This document shows positions 1 to 8,043 of a DNA stretch of 33,145 nt, piece by piece. Made by a program: the position numbers and the translations under genes. The DNA lies in assembly GCA_030147845.1 (NCBI GenBank), contig JASBUN010000051.1:1-33145 (forward strand), read 5' to 3'. The notes below the pieces were generated by a model. That model saw only the letters and a list, made by a program, of their open reading frames with translations, ran no database searches and was not told the origin of the DNA. The DNA comes from Gammaproteobacteria bacterium. Lineage in GTDB: Bacteria > Pseudomonadota > Gammaproteobacteria > JASBUN01. Numbering within the stretch: position 1 is the first letter of the stretch; each line of letters starts with the position of its first letter.

Positions 1-11
1 GTTATGCGTTT

Positions 12-2126
12 TTACGCAGCAGATTGGCGAGCGGCTGGCTTGGTGGGCACAGCGGCCGGGTAGGCCGACCATTTGCTTTGTAATTCTTCGCTCGACAATG
101 CCCACACGTCCTTATGCAACAACGCCATTGCCGCAGGGTCGGTGAGCAGCGAGGTTTTGTCTGCTGCATCCATACCGTCCGGTCCCGTCTCCAGCAGCCG
201 CTGACGCAGCTGCATGCGTTCGGGCCGTAGGCCGCCGTCGGATTTACTGTTCGGGCGTTGCAATGAGATATGCACTGCGTTCACCAGTGGATCGATCACC
301 GCGCTGACGAATCCACCGCGCTCGGCGCGCTGGGTGAATAGCTCGGTTTGTCCATCCAGGCGCGCGAGCTCGGGTGGCGGGTCGAGTTCGCACGGTGTCA
401 GGAATAACCCTCGTTTGCGGGCGGCGCGACCAATCGACTCTCGACTCGATAGCACGGACAATGGCACGGCGGCTAACAGCCCAATGACGACCGGCGACAG
501 CCACCAAAGATAGCCGGGCACGGTGGCCAGCACGATTACGGTGGCGACGGCGCCGAGTAGCATGCCGAAGCCGTGAAAGCGTAGCGCCTGACCCCAGGGT
601 GTACCGCGGTCGTCGCGACTTTGGCCGTTCCAGGCCACCTTACGTCCGAACAAGGTCATGAGTACGAATTTGCTGTGGAACACCATGCGTGTCGGCGCCA
701 GCAATAACGACACCACGTTTTCAAGCAACACACTGGCTAGTAGACGATGCCAGCCACCATGTCGTTCCGGGTGTGCGAGCATGACACCGAACACTTTGGG
801 AAGGAACAATAAGATCGCCGTTGCAGTCAGCAATCCTGCGGCCCAGCTTGGATGATATACCGGCCATTGCGGAAATAACGATGCATCCGAGGCAAAATAC
901 TGTGGGCCAGTTTGGCCGGCGACAATCACTTCGGCAATGCCGAGGACGATAAACAGCCCCCACAGCGGCGCCGACAAATAGGACATCACGCCGTTGAGGA
1001 ATAGTACGCGATGGAACGGTTTCAAACCTTCCGAAAACATCAAGCGCAGGTGTTGCAGATTGCCGTGGCACCAACGCCGGTCGCGCTTCATCTCGTCTAG
1101 TAGGGTCGGCGGCGTTTCCTCGTAACTACCTTGAATATCGTACGCCAGCCAGACTTTCCAACCGGCACGGCGCATGAGTGACGCTTCGACAAAATCGTGG
1201 CTCATGATCTCGCCGCTGAGCGGACCGCCGCCGGGTAGTTTGGGTAACATGCAGTGCCGCATAAACGGCATGGTGCGGATGATCGCGTTATGTCCCCAAT
1301 AATGGCCGTCGCCCAATTGCCAATAACTGAGGCCGGCGGAAAACGCCGGGCCGTAAACCCAATTGGCGAATTGTTGTACGCGCGCGAATAATGTATGGCG
1401 GTTGACCGTTGAAGGTGGCGATTGAATGATGCCGACGTCAGGGTTGCGCTCCATCATCTGGACCAGATTGACGAAGGTTTCGCCGGCCATGATGCTGTCG
1501 GCATCCAATACCACCATGTAGCGATAGTCGCGGCCCCAGCGGCGGCAGAAATCAGCAATATTGCCGCTCTTGCGTTTGATGCGGTTGCGCCTGCGACGGT
1601 AAAAAATCCGACCGAATCCCTGAACGCTTTCGCACAGCGCGGCCCAACCCATTTCCTCTTTTACCCACTTGTCCGGATCGGCTGTGTCGCTCAAGATGAA
1701 GAAATCGAACAGTGACAAGGAGCCGGTATCGGCCAGCGATTGGTGCATGGTGGCGAGTCCGGCGAACACGCGGCCCGGATCCTCGTTACATATCGGCATG
1801 ACGATCGCGGTGCGCGCGTGGTGATTCGGTGCCGGCGCATCCGCCGACACTGTGCGGCTGATGGCAAAACGATCTTCGCCGGTGCGCAATAATATGAAGC
1901 CGGCGAGGGCAGTCCAAAAACCAAACGAAACCCACGCGAACAATATGGCAAAAATAACGACGATCGCGATTTCCAGTCCACTGGCGCCGTGATGCGGAAG
2001 GATTTGCATCATAAACGCGCCGGCGATGGCGGCTGGCACGATGATCAGTGTGGCCAGCAAGCGCCGGCGTGCGGCCGCTGATGCGGCCCAATTCCGGGCG
2101 ACGGTGGACTGTTGCACGATTCGCAT
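12..2126 (-). CDS. opgH: OpgH/MdoH-type periplasmic glucan glucosyltransferase, short form
   Basis: Inner-membrane family 2 glycosyltransferase that builds the beta-glucan backbone of osmoregulated periplasmic glucans from UDP-glucose. The 704-residue product has N-terminal membrane segments at about 24-43 and 51-80, then the cytoplasmic GT2 domain with the entry motif PICNED (111-116), the DAD metal/nucleotide motif at 208-210, the SHDF motif at 309-312 and RDRRW at 348-352, which stands in for QxxRW. Several more hydrophobic segments follow. E. coli MdoH is about 850 residues. The missing part is mainly the long cytoplasmic N-terminus, as in the shorter Xanthomonas HrpM form. The ATG at 2126 is preceded by GGAGG that lies across the end of the upstream gene, so translation is probably coupled. 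It is the last gene of an opgG-orf-opgH unit. Identity is secure; the exact glucan product is not visible. Confidence 0.95.
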   Translation of the reverse strand: MRIVQQSTVARNWAASAAARRRLLATLIIVPAAIAGAFMMQILPHHGASGLEIAIVVIFAILFAWVSFGFWTALAGFILLRTGEDRFAISRTVSADAPAPNHHARTAIVMPICNEDPGRVFAGLATMHQSLADTGSLSLFDFFILSDTADPDKWVKEEMGWAALCESVQGFGRIFYRRRRNRIKRKSGNIADFCRRWGRDYRYMVVLDADSIMAGETFVNLVQMMERNPDVGIIQSPPSTVNRHTLFARVQQFANWVYGPAFSAGLSYWQLGDGHYWGHNAIIRTMPFMRHCMLPKLPGGGPLSGEIMSHDFVEASLMRRAGWKVWLAYDIQGSYEETPPTLLDEMKRDRRWCHGNLQHLRLMFSEGLKPFHRVLFLNGVMSYLSAPLWGLFIVLGIAEVIVAGQTGPQYFASDASLFPQWPVYHPSWAAGLLTATAILLFLPKVFGVMLAHPERHGGWHRLLASVLLENVVSLLLAPTRMVFHSKFVLMTLFGRKVAWNGQSRDDRGTPWGQALRFHGFGMLLGAVATVIVLATVPGYLWWLSPVVIGLLAAVPLSVLSSRESIGRAARKRGLFLTPCELDPPPELARLDGQTELFTQRAERGGFVSAVIDPLVNAVHISLQRPNSKSDGGLRPERMQLRQRLLETGPDGMDAADKTSLLTDPAAMALLHKDVWALSSEELQSKWSAYPAAVPTKPAARQSAA

Positions 2127-2131
2127 GATTA

Positions 2132-2728
2132 CTACGCCTCCTGTGCGCCGCTAAGGCCACGCATGGTTTGTAAGAATCGGCATGCCCGACGCCACAGCCA
2201 CTTCAGGGCGTTACGCTCGATCGATCGCGGCGACAGCGCACTACGGCGCATCACCGGCATAACCGGTAATTGTGGCGCTTCGTTTACCACCAGCGGCGCC
2301 GCGTCATCGGTCAAGCTTACAACTTGTTTTGACGCCGGCGCACACTGCGACAGACCGCCGAGACAGGCAAACGCACGCCAGCGTGCCAATTGCTCAGCGT
2401 CGGGAGCGGCTGCGCGCAATCCGGCGCGGCCAATCAGCGTCTGTATAAGGTTAGTGTAAAGTGCCTCCATTACCAGAGCGGTTGGCGATTCCGACGAATC
2501 TGCGGTGTGCTGGCTGACGCCGACGCGCACCGCAGCGGCGACCAATGCCTCAGCATCGTTCGACTCCAGGCCGTAAGCGTGGAGGTATTGCCGCGCCCGG
2601 TCGCGCGCATCCTGCCAGTCCGACAGGTTGATCGGGGCGTCATTGGCGCCGGCCGAGGGCCGAAGTTGTAATACGGACTTCCTGCCGGCAGTGTGCAGGC
2701 GCTTGTCAAATCGGTTATCGATCGTCAT
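2132..2728 (-). CDS. Small protein between opgG and opgH; possibly the detached OpgH N-terminal region
   Basis: Product of about 198 residues that I do not recognise as a named family. I start it at the ATG at 2728 because GGAG sits eight bases upstream; longer in-frame starts would run deep into opgG. It overlaps the end of opgG by 14 bases and ends in TAG five bases before the opgH start, so it is translationally sandwiched between the two. It has no signal peptide or clear membrane segment. The middle is probably helical and the C-terminus is basic with several Trp and Arg residues. Its last third (around RNALKWLWRRACRF) looks loosely like the WRTN...GWRRL stretch just before the first membrane helix of long OpgH proteins. 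This suggests it is the separated cytoplasmic N-terminal region of OpgH, but that is inference from weak similarity. It lies in a different frame from opgH. Confidence 0.7.
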   Translation of the reverse strand: MTIDNRFDKRLHTAGRKSVLQLRPSAGANDAPINLSDWQDARDRARQYLHAYGLESNDAEALVAAAVRVGVSQHTADSSESPTALVMEALYTNLIQTLIGRAGLRAAAPDAEQLARWRAFACLGGLSQCAPASKQVVSLTDDAAPLVVNEAPQLPVMPVMRRSALSPRSIERNALKWLWRRACRFLQTMRGLSGAQEA

Positions 2729-4316
2729 TGAGATAACTCCAAGTCTCTGTGAGAGGTTGATCATCGCTGACCAAGTAAGCGTTAACGTCAATCGGTGCGT
2801 CACCGGTGGGTTTGACCTGAAACGACAGGCGCCACCCGCCCGTGACCGCATTTTTTACGGTGTGCTGCTCGACCATGGTGCCACCGGTGAGAATCTGGAT
2901 TTCTCCACGCACCGGGGCTTGCGCAGGCAAGGCATCTAATTTCCGGCCACCAAAATCGATAACGAATTGTTTGGTGCCTTTTATGTTTCCGGCACTAACC
3001 CGGGTCGACAACGCGCGCGCACTGTCGGCGGGCGACGGGTCGTGGCTGATCCATTGCACTTCGTAGGAAATGCGCAGCGGCTTTTCAGGGCTTGGTTGGA
3101 TTTCCGGCACCCAATAGGCGACCACGTTGTCGTGTTTTTCGGCGTCGCTGGGAATTTCCACTAACTCGACGCGTCCGGCGCCCCAGTCGCCTTGCGGCAC
3201 GATCCAAGCGCCGGGGCGCAATTCAGAACGCGTTTCCAGGTCCTGGTAGTGATCAAAGTCGCGGTCGCGCTGCAACAAGCCGAAGCCCTGCGGGCTGGCG
3301 ACACTGAATGAACTGACCAACAGGCGGCTCGGGTTGACTAACGGGCGCCATATCCATTCCCCTGTCGCCGACGCGATCAGCAGACCGTCGGAGTCGTGCA
3401 CCTCGGGGCGGTAATCTTTGGCGATACGCGACGGACCTTCGCCATACAGGAACATGCTGGTTAGCGGGGCCAGACCCAGCTTTTCGATCTTGTGGCGCGG
3501 GATTAGCACCGCTTTAACACGAGTGGAGGTGGTCTTGCCGGGCTCGATATCAAATTGATACGCGCCGGTCAGGCTCTTGCCGTCGAGCAGCGCATAAACC
3601 CGGATGCGCCGGGCGCCCGGAGTTGGTTTGACCAACCAGAATTCCTTGAAGTACGGAAATTGTTCGCCTTGCGGCAAGGCCGTATCGACGGCCACGCCGC
3701 GTGCGGATAGACCGTAGACTTGATCGCGGCCGATAGCGCGGAAATAGCTCGCGCCCAAAAATACGGCCACTTCGTCGAAGTACTTGTGTGTCTTGATCGG
3801 ATAGTGAATGCGGAAGCCGGCGAAGCCGGCGTCGGCCGGCACGGGTTCCGGAAACTTGTTCTTGCCGTACGCGAACATGTCGGACGCAAATGCGACATCG
3901 TGCTCGGTTCCACCGTCCAACACATGGATAGTCACGGGGTGCTGATAGTAGGCGCCGACATGAAAAAATTGCACCTGAAAAGGTAAATTGGTAGCGGCCC
4001 ACAAGGCTTTGTCAGCACGGAATCGTATGTCGCGATACTGATCGTAAGTGAGCTTTTTCAGAAACTCCGGAACTTTGTTGCGATTGTCGACATACGGGCG
4101 CGCGGCAAGTTGGCGCGCACTTTGCACCACGTCCTTGAGCGAAAAATAATTAGCACCGTCCGCGTGCACTGGCTTGGAGGCAGACGAGGCTAACAACGCC
4201 ATGAGCGGTAGTGCGGCGCGCCACGCGATGGTGGTCGCGCGGCCGGCCGGTCGGCGTGATGAGGCATAGATGCGTGGCTGCCGGACCGTGGTGTGCTTGT
4301 GTGTAGTGCTTGGCAT
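2715..4316 (-). CDS. opgG: OpgG-type periplasmic glucan biosynthesis protein
   Basis: Periplasmic protein needed for osmoregulated periplasmic glucan synthesis, acting with OpgH; recent work on the family points to a beta-glucanase fold. The 533-residue product is close to E. coli OpgG (511) and shares long conserved stretches: LGASYFRAIGRDQVYGLSAR, TALPQGEQFPYFKEFW, LAPLTSMFLYGEG, NGEWIWRPL-like and ASPQGFGLLQRDRDF. The C-terminal half carries the expected beta-sandwich ending in TETWSYLNDD. The N-terminus has a long basic region with twin arginines, followed by a hydrophobic stretch and an Ala-x-Ala-like cleavage region near VHADG. It is therefore exported, but a proper Tat motif is not convincing. 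No clear Shine-Dalgarno precedes the ATG at 4316, so the start is the least certain part. It is the first gene of the opg unit, and OpgD is a less likely alternative. Confidence 0.93.
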   Translation of the reverse strand: MPSTTHKHTTVRQPRIYASSRRPAGRATTIAWRAALPLMALLASSASKPVHADGANYFSLKDVVQSARQLAARPYVDNRNKVPEFLKKLTYDQYRDIRFRADKALWAATNLPFQVQFFHVGAYYQHPVTIHVLDGGTEHDVAFASDMFAYGKNKFPEPVPADAGFAGFRIHYPIKTHKYFDEVAVFLGASYFRAIGRDQVYGLSARGVAVDTALPQGEQFPYFKEFWLVKPTPGARRIRVYALLDGKSLTGAYQFDIEPGKTTSTRVKAVLIPRHKIEKLGLAPLTSMFLYGEGPSRIAKDYRPEVHDSDGLLIASATGEWIWRPLVNPSRLLVSSFSVASPQGFGLLQRDRDFDHYQDLETRSELRPGAWIVPQGDWGAGRVELVEIPSDAEKHDNVVAYWVPEIQPSPEKPLRISYEVQWISHDPSPADSARALSTRVSAGNIKGTKQFVIDFGGRKLDALPAQAPVRGEIQILTGGTMVEQHTVKNAVTGGWRLSFQVKPTGDAPIDVNAYLVSDDQPLTETWSYLNDDR

Positions 4317-4389
4317 GATTTTGTATCGGGTTTGGCGTTGTATTCGTTATTTGGAATGAAGACGGTTTGATGCGTTTGCGTCACCAGTC

Positions 4390-4405
4390 AGCACTTTCCA
4401 TGCCA
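4390..4405 (-). promoter_or_regulatory. Candidate sigma-54 promoter for the opgG unit
   Basis: On the minus strand the bases read TGGCATGGAAAGTGCT. The invariant GG and GC are separated by exactly ten bases, and there are two mismatches to TGGCACG-N4-TTGCW. Transcription would start near 4379, about 60 bases before opgG. This is the weakest of the four sigma-54 matches in the window. Confidence 0.4.
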
Positions 4406-4781
4406 TAGCAGAAATTTTTTTAAAAACATTGAGTTAGATTAAGGCAGGGGAGCTGTTCGCGGACCGTGTGTCGCTCTTCACCGACGCTACCACACGGGAG
4501 GTGTTTAACTGCTTGTTCTTGCGATAATTCATTCCGTTGCTGGCTGGCGACAGCAAGCGCGCAGGCTTGACGAACGGCGGTCGAAACAACGAAACTGCAT
4601 ACCCAATCGCAACGCTCCGTTAAAGTAACCGGGTGGGCGGACGCGATAATAGTTAGATAACGCAATCATCTGGTTGGGTGGCGCAATTCACCCGAAAAAT
4701 TAAGAGTTGGCGTACTGATTGGGACACCGAAGTAAACATTGGAATTTGTTGTCGCCAGTGTGGAGTAGCGTCGGCACGCGC
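4406..4781. other. Intergenic region between divergent opgG and barrel gene
   Basis: About 375 bases without a convincing gene. Small open frames here lack ribosome sites and family features. An A/T-rich run (4411-4430) lies just upstream of the opgG promoter candidate. The region must also hold the promoter of the plus-strand barrel gene. I found no good sigma-54 match for that gene and only poor sigma-70-like hexamers (for example GATAAT near 4645). Confidence 0.5.
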
Positions 4782-6413
4782 ATGTTGCCTGACGCTGCCG
4801 GCGCGGCTTGCGCACGCGTGACGTTTGCGCTCTGGGCCGGATGCCGACGCGCTAGCTTGGCGCGTCGTGTAATGTGCGCGTTGCTGGTGGCGACATTTGC
4901 CGCCGCGCTGCCGTTACCGATCCGCGCAGCGGAAAGCACGGCCGAGCTACCGAGCATCTATCAGCACTCCTCAACGCCCTCGTGTACCTCAGCCGATCAA
5001 GAGCGCACGCCGAAGTCGGCTGCTTGCCCGCACAGCGCAGATGCAAACCAGCCTGCCAACGCCGCCACGACCGGGCGAGAGCGGTTGGTCGATCACACCG
5101 CGACCATGCGCTATTCGCCGTTGTCGGGCGCATTGCTCGACGCGCCCGGCGATCCCCTGAATAACCCCGGCGCGCCAACACGTTTGCATATCTACGACGC
5201 CAGGGCGCCGGCGCTGAGCAGCGGCATCGATCCCGCTGCCGTTAGCCGCATGCGCGGCGCGCGCCTTACCGTTGCGCCAATTCCGCGCTGGTCGCGTGGT
5301 TTCGCGCTGTCCGGATCGTATCTGGCGACCAGCCAGACCGCCCACGCGTTATTTTCAAGTGACGCTGAGCGACGCCGGTTGGCGCAGAGTTGGTCGGTCG
5401 GCGCCGACAGCTTGCTACTGGGCCGGAGTATGCGGGTACGGGGCGAATATCTGCGTAGCGGTCTGGATAGTGCGCGGCCGATTTCATCCCAGAGCAGGGA
5501 CGATACTGCCTATGACCTCGGCGTCGCCTACCGCATCCCCGGCGCCGACGCCGGCGGCAAGCAGGACTGGCGCCTGGAACTGCATCACACCCGCATCGGA
5601 TCTGACTTTTGGAGTCCCGGCAACCCTTCGTTAGCCAAGGGCGTTGGCTTGTGGACCGCCAACGTCAGCCATACGCTACACGGCGTAAATATGCGCTTCG
5701 ATGTCACGCGACGCAGGGATAATCTGCGTGCCAACGCGGATGCGCCGCGTACCGAGGACCAGCTTTATCGACTCCATTTTCGTTCGGCCGTGCGCATGCT
5801 ACCGGAGACGTTGGTCTGGCTGGGCCGACTGGTGGCGACGCTAACACTGCGCAGCGAACGAATTATCAATTCTCAGTCGTTCGCTCAGCACGCGCGCGGC
5901 GGGCGGGTCGATTTCGACTTTGGCCGTGAGCCGTTTTCCTGGCGCGTGAGCAGCGGTTGGGACAGCATCTCGCAAGATTCGGAGGTCACCGACGCCTTCA
6001 GCACCTTCGCACGCAGCTATGCGGTTGCGATGACGTTTACCGCTGCGCGTGGTTTCACCGTATCGCCGCAATACGAACTGAAAGTGACCAACGGATTAGG
6101 GACTGTTGCCGATACCTTGTCGCATAGTGGCATCGTCGCAGCGCGTCTACCGCTGTCGCGGGGGCGAGCGGCGCTCACGTTCAATGCCCGCGTCGAGCGT
6201 ACCAGTAGTGCAGCCTTGCCTGGCGGCATAGAACAAGGGCTGGTGAACGCCGGTGTAGTCTGGAATGTTTCGGATCCGCATGGGCGCCATCCTGGCGTTG
6301 CCTTGAACTTGACCAACGGCGTTCAATGGATGCGTGGCGCGGTCGGCGATAGCGGTTACTCCGATTGGCGCGTCATGGCGGGGGTGCGCATCGCCTACGC
6401 CGGTCTTCAGTGA
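4782..6413 (+). CDS. Predicted outer-membrane beta-barrel protein, unknown function
   Basis: A protein of about 543 residues that I cannot assign to a named family. A basic stretch with RR pairs is followed by the hydrophobic run MCALLVATFAAALPLPI and then RAAES, which fits a signal peptide. The mature part is rich in alternating polar and hydrophobic segments with many aromatic residues, Arg and Ser/Thr (for example FALSGSYLATS, WRLELHHTRIG, VSPQYELKVTN). It reads like amphipathic barrel strands and ends in a strand-like segment (DWRVMAGVRIAYAGLQ). It may be a porin-like or polysaccharide-associated outer-membrane protein. The start is uncertain: a TTG at 4719, the ATG at 4782 and an ATG at 4872 are in frame, and none has a good ribosome site. 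I chose 4782 because it keeps a positively charged n-region before the hydrophobic core. It stands alone between opgG (divergent) and ompA (convergent). Confidence 0.75.
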   Translation: MLPDAAGAACARVTFALWAGCRRASLARRVMCALLVATFAAALPLPIRAAESTAELPSIYQHSSTPSCTSADQERTPKSAACPHSADANQPANAATTGRERLVDHTATMRYSPLSGALLDAPGDPLNNPGAPTRLHIYDARAPALSSGIDPAAVSRMRGARLTVAPIPRWSRGFALSGSYLATSQTAHALFSSDAERRRLAQSWSVGADSLLLGRSMRVRGEYLRSGLDSARPISSQSRDDTAYDLGVAYRIPGADAGGKQDWRLELHHTRIGSDFWSPGNPSLAKGVGLWTANVSHTLHGVNMRFDVTRRRDNLRANADAPRTEDQLYRLHFRSAVRMLPETLVWLGRLVATLTLRSERIINSQSFAQHARGGRVDFDFGREPFSWRVSSGWDSISQDSEVTDAFSTFARSYAVAMTFTAARGFTVSPQYELKVTNGLGTVADTLSHSGIVAARLPLSRGRAALTFNARVERTSSAALPGGIEQGLVNAGVVWNVSDPHGRHPGVALNLTNGVQWMRGAVGDSGYSDWRVMAGVRIAYAGLQ

Positions 6414-6483
6414 ACGGTAAACGCTGCACTACCGATCGCTGAGTAAGCTCGGGCCGACTACCTGTTCAGTCCAACCGGCCGGT

Positions 6484-6508
6484 CCGGCGCAGAATCCTTC
6501 TGCGCCGG
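6484..6508. terminator. Perfect 11-bp hairpin between convergent genes
   Basis: CCGGCGCAGAA and its exact reverse complement flank a three-base loop (TCC). The hairpin lies 70 bases after the barrel gene and 50 bases after the OmpA-like gene, in the convergent gap, so it could stop transcription from both sides. No T-run follows on either strand, so it is not a classical intrinsic terminator. Confidence 0.5.
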
Positions 6509-6557
6509 GTTGCCAACTTGTCGTCCCGATAAATGGGTGCTGTACTCAGTACACCTG

Positions 6558-7253
6558 TTATTGTTGTGCGCCCGGCTGTGTTTCGGCCGTGATGTTGACT
6601 TCAACGCGGCGGTTCGGCTGCAGGCACTTGATCAATGCTTTGGCTGAGCCGGTATTGTGACATTCGACCACCGGATCCGCCTTGCCTTTACCCAGAACCG
6701 TGTATTTCGCGCGCTTGACGTCGGTATGACTGCGTAAATAGTCGGCGACGGTTTGCGCACGCTTCTCGGACAGACGCATGTTATAGGCGTTCGAGCCGAT
6801 GCGGTCGGTATAGCCGACTACCTGGACATCGATAACGGTCGGATAGCGCTTTAGCTTGGCCACCAGCGTATCGAGTCGGTCGCGTCCCTCAGGGCGCAGG
6901 CTTGCCTTGTCGAAATTGAATAACGTTTCGGCATCCAGGGTCACCTTTTCCGGTTTTGCCGGCGCAACCGGTTCCGGCGCAGGGGCGGGTTCGGGCGCAG
7001 CCTGCTCGACTGGCTTGGGTGCGACCACGGCGGCTTCTTTATAGCCGTCGCAACCAGGAACCGCCATCCCCGGCTTCCACCACAGCGTGTGTACACAGTC
7101 ACCGTAAATAGTCGTAACGACGTTACCGTCGGAGTCGTGTACATAACCTGGCGAAGTATCCGCGTAGGTTGCCAGTGGGGCTGCGGAAGCGGCCAAGACG
7201 GCTAGTGCAACTAGACGACTGGCGCGGCGATTTACGGGACTTATGTGGTGCAT
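6558..7253 (-). CDS. OmpA-family peptidoglycan-binding outer-membrane protein
   Basis: Protein of about 231 residues that anchors the outer membrane to peptidoglycan. It has a signal peptide (RLVALAVLAASAAPLATYA), then a short domain with paired cysteines (GDCVHTLWWKPGMAVPGCDG), a segment seen in many beta/gammaproteobacterial OmpA-like proteins. A Pro/Ala-rich linker follows, then the C-terminal OmpA domain with FNFDKASLRPEG and GYTDRIGSNAYNMRLSEKRA, which contains the Asp and Arg that bind diaminopimelate, and the closing NRRVEV. The eight-stranded OmpA barrel is absent, so this is the short linker type. The start is the ATG at 7253, because a near-perfect AAGGAGG lies five bases upstream; the in-frame GTG at 7259 would overlap that site. 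It is a single-gene unit with its own promoter candidate at 7395-7410. Confidence 0.92.
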   Translation of the reverse strand: MHHISPVNRRASRLVALAVLAASAAPLATYADTSPGYVHDSDGNVVTTIYGDCVHTLWWKPGMAVPGCDGYKEAAVVAPKPVEQAAPEPAPAPEPVAPAKPEKVTLDAETLFNFDKASLRPEGRDRLDTLVAKLKRYPTVIDVQVVGYTDRIGSNAYNMRLSEKRAQTVADYLRSHTDVKRAKYTVLGKGKADPVVECHNTGSAKALIKCLQPNRRVEVNITAETQPGAQQ

Positions 7254-7394
7254 AACCACCTCCTTTATTATTTGCGAAAGGTTGCTTTCACCTGCGTTGC
7301 GGCAATACCAAAGCCTGCTTGATCGAATTTCAGCAAGCGTGCTCGGGGCTTGTTGCTCGGCGCTGGGGTGTACCAGTAATCACGGAAAGGTATG

Positions 7395-7410
7395 AGCACC
7401 TTTCGTGCCA
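7395..7410 (-). promoter_or_regulatory. Candidate sigma-54 promoter for the ompA-like gene
   Basis: The minus strand reads TGGCACGAAAGGTGCT: a perfect -24 element (TGGCACG), correct GG-N10-GC spacing, and one mismatch in the -12 element (GTGCT for TTGCW). Transcription would begin near 7384 and give a leader of about 130 bases before the ATG at 7253. Confidence 0.55.
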
Positions 7411-7829
7411 AGTTCCCACAATCCCTATGAGACAGGGGTTTCTGGGACGCGGCCGCGTACATGTTTGCGTGGCCACGGGCAAGAATCAATGATTTGTGTC
7501 GCTACGCTACGACATCAGAATCTCCTGTTAGCGGCTATACGTGTACAAACAATGATGTAGCGCGTCGCCGTTTGGTAACATCTGAAACAAGGTGCGTGCG
7601 AGCGTGTTTCTCGCCGGACATGTTCAGCGTCGGGGCAAAGTATAGACGTCCGTTACGCGCTTCTCACATCGATGACGATGTGTCTGAAGGTGGGCGAGAC
7701 TTCGGGGCTGACTTTTTAAATAGGCGAATAGCCGATCGCGTCGAGGCGTCTGTCACGATTCGCATGGTTATAAGGTTGACGGAGAACTTGCCTATATTTC
7801 GTGTAGTAATTTTAGCCGCGCGTCGGTTG

Positions 7830-7845
7830 CGCGTATCGATACGCG
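7830..7845. repeat. 16-bp perfect palindrome
   Basis: CGCGTATCGATACGCG is its own reverse complement with no spacer. It stands in non-coding DNA just left of the REP-like elements. It may be a protein-binding site or part of a larger repeat unit; nothing nearby decides this. Confidence 0.6.
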
Positions 7846-7856
7846 TTATAGGCGAC

Positions 7857-7874
7857 GCGCGGATGAATCCGTGC
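7857..7874 (-). repeat. Degenerate REP-like hairpin lacking the GTAG foot
   Basis: A stem of seven pairs (one G-T wobble) around the loop TGAA. It shares the 15-base core CGGATGAATCCGTGC with the complete element at 7983-8004. The CTAC that would give the GTAG foot on the minus strand is replaced by AGTG, so this looks like a decayed copy. Confidence 0.55.
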
Positions 7875-7910
7875 AGTGGATACCCATCGCAAGGTCCGGT
7901 TAGCACGTGG

Positions 7911-7957
7911 GCGTAACCCGACATCGCCCGGGCGGGGAATGATACGTCGGGTTACGC
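7911..7957. repeat. Long inverted repeat with 12-bp perfect arms
   Basis: GCGTAACCCGAC at 7911-7922 pairs exactly with GTCGGGTTACGC at 7946-7957 around a 23-base loop that itself holds CGCCCGGGCG. GTCGGGTTACG-type repeats are, from general experience, common between genes in gammaproteobacteria, so this is probably an interspersed repeat. Confidence 0.6.
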
Positions 7958-7982
7958 TATGTTAATCCGACCGACATCGCTT

Positions 7983-8004
7983 GCACGGATGAATCCGTGC
8001 CTAC
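7983..8004 (-). repeat. REP element, GTAG-foot type, minus orientation
   Basis: On the minus strand GTAG is followed by a perfect seven-pair hairpin (GCACGGA / TCCGTGC) with a four-base loop. GTAG at the hairpin foot is the mark of REP sequences recognised by REP-associated tyrosine transposases (RAYT/TnpA-REP). It pairs in inverted orientation with the element at 8044-8065. Confidence 0.75.
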
Positions 8005-8043
8005 AAAACCCCTGCCACAACCGACGGCGTACCGCATAACGTC

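Noticed and set aside
1..20. Terminator after opgH (short TGCGT/ACGCA hairpin)
   Set aside because: The stem has only five pairs, overlaps the stop codon, and the window ends before any T-run could be seen.
4447..4474. Sigma-54 promoter for the plus-strand barrel gene
   Set aside because: GG-N10-GC pairs occur here, but the bases around the GG do not match TGGCAC, so the match is no better than chance.
4420..4665. An 81-codon minus-strand open frame upstream of opgG
   Set aside because: No ribosome site, no domain, and it sits in the divergent promoter region.
7268..7489. A 73-codon minus-strand open frame ending just before the OmpA-like gene
   Set aside because: It has no recognisable family or ribosome site, and the sigma-54 promoter candidate for ompA lies inside it, so it is more likely promoter and leader sequence.
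7461..7916. A 151-codon plus-strand open frame
   Set aside because: It runs through the palindrome and repeat region, has no ribosome site or domain pattern, and its composition looks like translated non-coding DNA.
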